From Chloroflexota bacterium (GTDB lineage Bacteria; Chloroflexota; Dehalococcoidia; Lucifugimonadales; Lucifugimonadaceae): 8,591 bases of DNA. Location: contig PCAX01000038.1 in NCBI GenBank assembly GCA_002730795.1, positions 1 through 8,591 on the forward strand. The letters are read 5' to 3'. Shown here one piece after another: positions 6,082 to 8,591 of the stretch. The translations under genes were made by a program, and so were the position numbers. The notes under the pieces are model-generated. The model was not told where the DNA came from, made no database searches, and saw only the letters and a program-made list of their open reading frames with translations. Numbering within the stretch: the stretch's first letter is position 1; every line of letters begins with the position of its first letter.

Positions 6082-7113
6082 TCAGTAAGGTAACATTCCA
6101 ATAAGCTCATCTATATTAGTCGGGTCAGCACTGAATCCTATCCCCAGACCAAGTACTATCTTTACGATGGTATCGTTGAAAGGGGTTGGAATATTTATTT
6201 CTCTTCCTTTTTGAGAGACATAACCGTTTAAAAATTCAATTTCAGTGCGGCGTTTTTTTAGCACATCGTGACCAAAAGATGGCCTAGCGTCAGTTCCTGC
6301 CCTACGCGCTGCCTCCAACATTGCATGTTCCAAAACTTCAATGTTTTTTCCTTCAGCTGCATTAATAACCTCCTCAGGATCAACACCACTAATTGGTTGA
6401 AGTTTATGTCCAAGTGCCATTGCGACCCTTGCTACTTCAGCACCCAATTGGATACCTACCCGCCTTGCAGCGGCTATTGTCCTTACTTCTGATGTGGAAT
6501 ACCCGGTTAAACCTGCCAAAGCGTTGGTCATACAATTCAACATCAGTTTGGACCATCTATCTCCCCATAAATCGGTAGTCACTTTCGAATCAGCAATATA
6601 GTTCAACATTTCAACTATTCGCGTTGCTCGTTCACTTTTTGAGCCGTCATGCTCTCCAATTTTAAATCCAAGTGGGTAGTCATCCGTACGTATAACCTCG
6701 CCCGGTTCATAACACGCGGCACCTATTGAAACTACGCAACCCAAAGCTTTTTCTACCCCAACGATAGACGCTACACGTTCATCGTTAATACCATTTTGGA
6801 AGTCAACAAAAAATCCTTCTTCTTTTTTAATATAATTTTTTATTAACATAGTTGCCCATTCCGTGTCATAACTTTTTACAGCTATAAATGCTGCATCAAA
6901 AACCCTACATTCTTGTTGTAATTCACTTATATGAAGGGCACGCGGTTTAGCTAGTAATTTCTCAGATTGGGTTTTGATTTTCAACCCATTTTTTTGTATT
7001 TCACATATGTGCTCATACCACTGATCAACTAACGTAACTTCGTGTCCCCCACGCGAAAGCATCCCTCCAACAAATCCACCAATTCCTCCTGCACCAATAA
7101 TTACGATATCCAT
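6082..7113 (-). CDS. Ketopantoate reductase (ApbA/PanE) family dehydrogenase
   Basis: The 343-residue protein has the ApbA/PanE layout. The N-terminal Rossmann domain shows IIGAGGIGGFVGGML (5-19), VKSYDT (79-84) and FQNGIN (105-110). The all-helical C-terminal domain has the catalytic Lys189 in WSKLMLNCMTNALAGL (187-202) with Asn193 and Asn197, and RRTEIEFLNGYV (288-299) containing the conserved Glu region. PanE reduces 2-dehydropantoate to pantoate with NADPH, but two points argue against that exact role. Asp30 ends the second strand where E. coli PanE has Arg31 for the NADPH phosphate, suggesting NAD. The substrate-binding SSMLQD segment reads PSFGHDVLK (278-286). No pantothenate gene is nearby, while redox enzymes flank it on both sides. 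It is more likely a reductase or dehydrogenase for another 2-oxo or 2-hydroxy acid. The start ATG has AGGGG at 7124-7120, 6 nt upstream. Confidence 0.87.
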   Translation of the reverse strand: MDIVIIGAGGIGGFVGGMLSRGGHEVTLVDQWYEHICEIQKNGLKIKTQSEKLLAKPRALHISELQQECRVFDAAFIAVKSYDTEWATMLIKNYIKKEEGFFVDFQNGINDERVASIVGVEKALGCVVSIGAACYEPGEVIRTDDYPLGFKIGEHDGSKSERATRIVEMLNYIADSKVTTDLWGDRWSKLMLNCMTNALAGLTGYSTSEVRTIAAARRVGIQLGAEVARVAMALGHKLQPISGVDPEEVINAAEGKNIEVLEHAMLEAARRAGTDARPSFGHDVLKKRRTEIEFLNGYVSQKGREINIPTPFNDTIVKIVLGLGIGFSADPTNIDELIGMLPY

Positions 7114-7172
7114 TAGTTACCCCTAATCCTCATAATATTTATCTTTACACACTTAAACCTAATCCAACGATG

Positions 7173-8312
7173 TTATGTAAAGCGATTTATTGAAAACGGC
7201 ATTAAATCAAATTCTGAATTTCCTTCCGTAAGAAGGTTAAAGGCAATTTCACCGACTACTGGGGAAAACTTAAACCCATGCCCCGAACATGGGCTCAATA
7301 TAAGAACGTTACTATGTTCAGGATGAAAATCGATAATAAATTCCAGATCAGGAGTGTTGGTGTACATACAAACTGAACGACCAATAACTTCACCCGGTAG
7401 TGATGGGACATAACGACGTATTATTGATATTAATTTTTTTTCTTCACTTCTCAAAACATTATTCCTATCCAAGGTATCTGGGTCCACTTCTAATCCGTCG
7501 TGGTGTATCGCTGCTTTAACTCCACGACCATAATTTGGTTGTATATAAATCGTTTGACCTGATTCATATTCCCATGAATGATTGGGAGAATTGCCAGGTA
7601 AAAACATATCATTATTAGAAATGGGATTAAACCAAAAAAGCACCTGACGTTCTATAGATAAAGGAAGCGATAAATCTAAACATAATTTATGTGCCCAAGC
7701 ACCAGCGGATATTATCAATTTATCCCCAAAAAACTCATCTCCTGACTCTGTTTCTACCCGTACTCCAGAAGAAGAAGCGTCCCAATTTACAATTTTGTGA
7801 TTAAATTTTAAATCAGCTCCGTTAATCCGTGCTAACTGCAAATGGGCATCAATTACTTTTTCAGGAAAAACCGCTCCTCCCATAATATCTAATACAGCGT
7901 CCATATTGTCTTCCGGTTCAAAGATGTTCCAAGTCGATCTAACTTCATCAGCAGTCATAAATTCAATTTCACATCCATGCATGTCGGCGCTTTCTTTAAT
8001 TGAAGATAACCTTAGTGAACCTTTCCTTCCTACCTGTAGACCTCCAGTTATGTTTATCATTTTTGTACCAGTCAATTCTTGCAGTTGAAAAAATAAATCA
8101 TATGATCGTGACACAAGTGGAACATAATGAGGACCTTCAGAGTATGCTTTTCTTATAATTCGAGCTTGACCATGTGAAGACCCCATATCATGGGGCGGAT
8201 GATAAGTGTCAAATCCAATAACCTTCAGTCCATTTCTAGATAGGTTATAGGTCGCAGCACTTCCATGGGCACCCAATCCTATGACCAGAACATCAGCACT
8301 ATTTTTAACCAT
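7173..8312 (-). CDS. Sarcosine / N-methyl-tryptophan oxidase-like FAD enzyme
   Basis: The 379-residue product resembles monomeric sarcosine oxidase and SolA (N-methyl-L-tryptophan oxidase), which oxidise N-methyl amino acids with O2, giving the amino acid, formaldehyde and H2O2. The N-terminal dinucleotide motif is VLVIGLGAHGSAA (8-20). The FAD-contact segment GSSHGQARIIRKAY (44-57) follows, then PHYVPL (61-66) and TGGL (89-92). Lys266 and His270 match the O2-activating Lys265 and His269 of monomeric sarcosine oxidase. VCMYTNTPD (314-322) places Cys315 at the exact position of the covalent flavin link, and Lys348 in SGHGFKF (343-349) has the expected spacing of 33 residues. All signature residues I can check are present, so an active, covalently flavinylated oxidase is likely. 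The start ATG follows GGAGT with a 6-nt gap. N-methyl amino acid specificity is inferred from the family; related amine or pipecolate oxidases share this fold. Confidence 0.92.
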   Translation of the reverse strand: MVKNSADVLVIGLGAHGSAATYNLSRNGLKVIGFDTYHPPHDMGSSHGQARIIRKAYSEGPHYVPLVSRSYDLFFQLQELTGTKMINITGGLQVGRKGSLRLSSIKESADMHGCEIEFMTADEVRSTWNIFEPEDNMDAVLDIMGGAVFPEKVIDAHLQLARINGADLKFNHKIVNWDASSSGVRVETESGDEFFGDKLIISAGAWAHKLCLDLSLPLSIERQVLFWFNPISNNDMFLPGNSPNHSWEYESGQTIYIQPNYGRGVKAAIHHDGLEVDPDTLDRNNVLRSEEKKLISIIRRYVPSLPGEVIGRSVCMYTNTPDLEFIIDFHPEHSNVLILSPCSGHGFKFSPVVGEIAFNLLTEGNSEFDLMPFSINRFT

Positions 8313-8342
8313 GTAAATACTCCGAAAAAATCCAAGTAAATC

Positions 8343-8591
8343 TTATTTTGTATTATCGGCACCTAAAAGAGTTTTACGAATTACGTGATTCAATGAGGTG
8401 TGAAAATTAATTCCTATTTTAGCCGTAAAAACAGCAGTCAATATTACTATAATGACACTTAACGGGGAGCTGATATTTGGTACCGAAAACATGCCCAGAA
8501 ATTTCGGCACAAAAATAATGGCGGAACCTAAAAATGAAACTGCAAGCACCCCATATAAAATTCTCGTTACTAAAGTTTTATTGAGATGTCC
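8343..8591 (-). CDS. C-terminal end of an integral membrane protein (partial)
   Basis: The frame is open from the right edge of the window to a TAA at 8345-8343, giving the last 82 residues of a protein that starts outside. A GTG at 8549 lies inside this frame, but the frame continues uninterrupted for 14 codons to the window edge, so it is probably an internal Val. The fragment contains two hydrophobic segments, roughly VLAVSFLGSAIIFVPKFLGM and SPLSVIIVILTAVFTAKIGI, separated by a short polar turn (SVPNIS) and followed by a basic, polar tail ending LLGADNTK. This looks like two closing transmembrane helices. The flavoenzyme gene begins 30 bp downstream, so the two may share a transcript, and a permease feeding the oxidase is conceivable but unproven. 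No family is recognisable. Confidence 0.6.
   Translation of the reverse strand, partial: GHLNKTLVTRILYGVLAVSFLGSAIIFVPKFLGMFSVPNISSPLSVIIVILTAVFTAKIGINFHTSLNHVIRKTLLGADNTK

Noticed and set aside
8547..8549. GTG at 8549 as the true start of a 68-residue membrane protein
   Set aside because: The frame stays open for 14 more codons to the window edge and the first hydrophobic helix begins right at this codon, so the protein is more likely truncated by the window. A small protein cannot be fully excluded.

Overview
The window looks like a piece of an AT-rich bacterial chromosome. My best guess is a member of Chloroflexota, possibly a marine SAR202/Dehalococcoidia-type lineage. The evidence is indirect: a lipoprotein whose lipobox is followed by a Thr-Pro repeat linker, GAAC-N4-GTTC sites (the LexA box reported for Gram-positives and for the Chloroflexota genus Dehalococcoides) ahead of a cinA-type gene, and a dense run of paralogue-rich oxidoreductase families. 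No rRNA, tRNA or marker gene is present, so the assignment is tentative.

Layout. Positions 1-145 form one almost perfect inverted repeat with arms of about 70 bp. Its centre holds a sigma70-like promoter and two GAAC-N4-GTTC sites, followed by a strong Shine-Dalgarno. The plus-strand genes come next: a CinA-family protein (164-1405) whose C-terminal deamidase domain has lost its catalytic motif; an unrecognised Cys-rich lipoprotein (1451-2632) built from five units of about 61 residues; a zinc-type medium-chain alcohol dehydrogenase without the structural-zinc cysteines (2703-3752); and an aldo/keto reductase (3759-4724) that appears translationally coupled to it. The plus genes meet a minus-strand group tail to tail, with 7 bp between stop codons and no visible terminator. 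Read in its own direction, the minus group is: the C-terminal end of a membrane protein (entering from the right edge), a sarcosine/N-methyltryptophan oxidase-like flavoenzyme, a ketopantoate-reductase-family dehydrogenase, and a Gfo/Idh/MocA dehydrogenase. Gaps between these genes are 30, 59 and about 75 bp.

How the genes may work together. Five consecutive genes are soluble small-molecule oxidoreductases from five different folds or families. No transporter, regulator or non-redox enzyme is recognisable among them. This fits a catabolic cluster for oxidised or N-methylated organic compounds, but no single substrate can be deduced. The two most unusual items are the long palindrome with its embedded operator-like sites and the repeat architecture of the lipoprotein. 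No intergenic stretch exceeds 150 bp.
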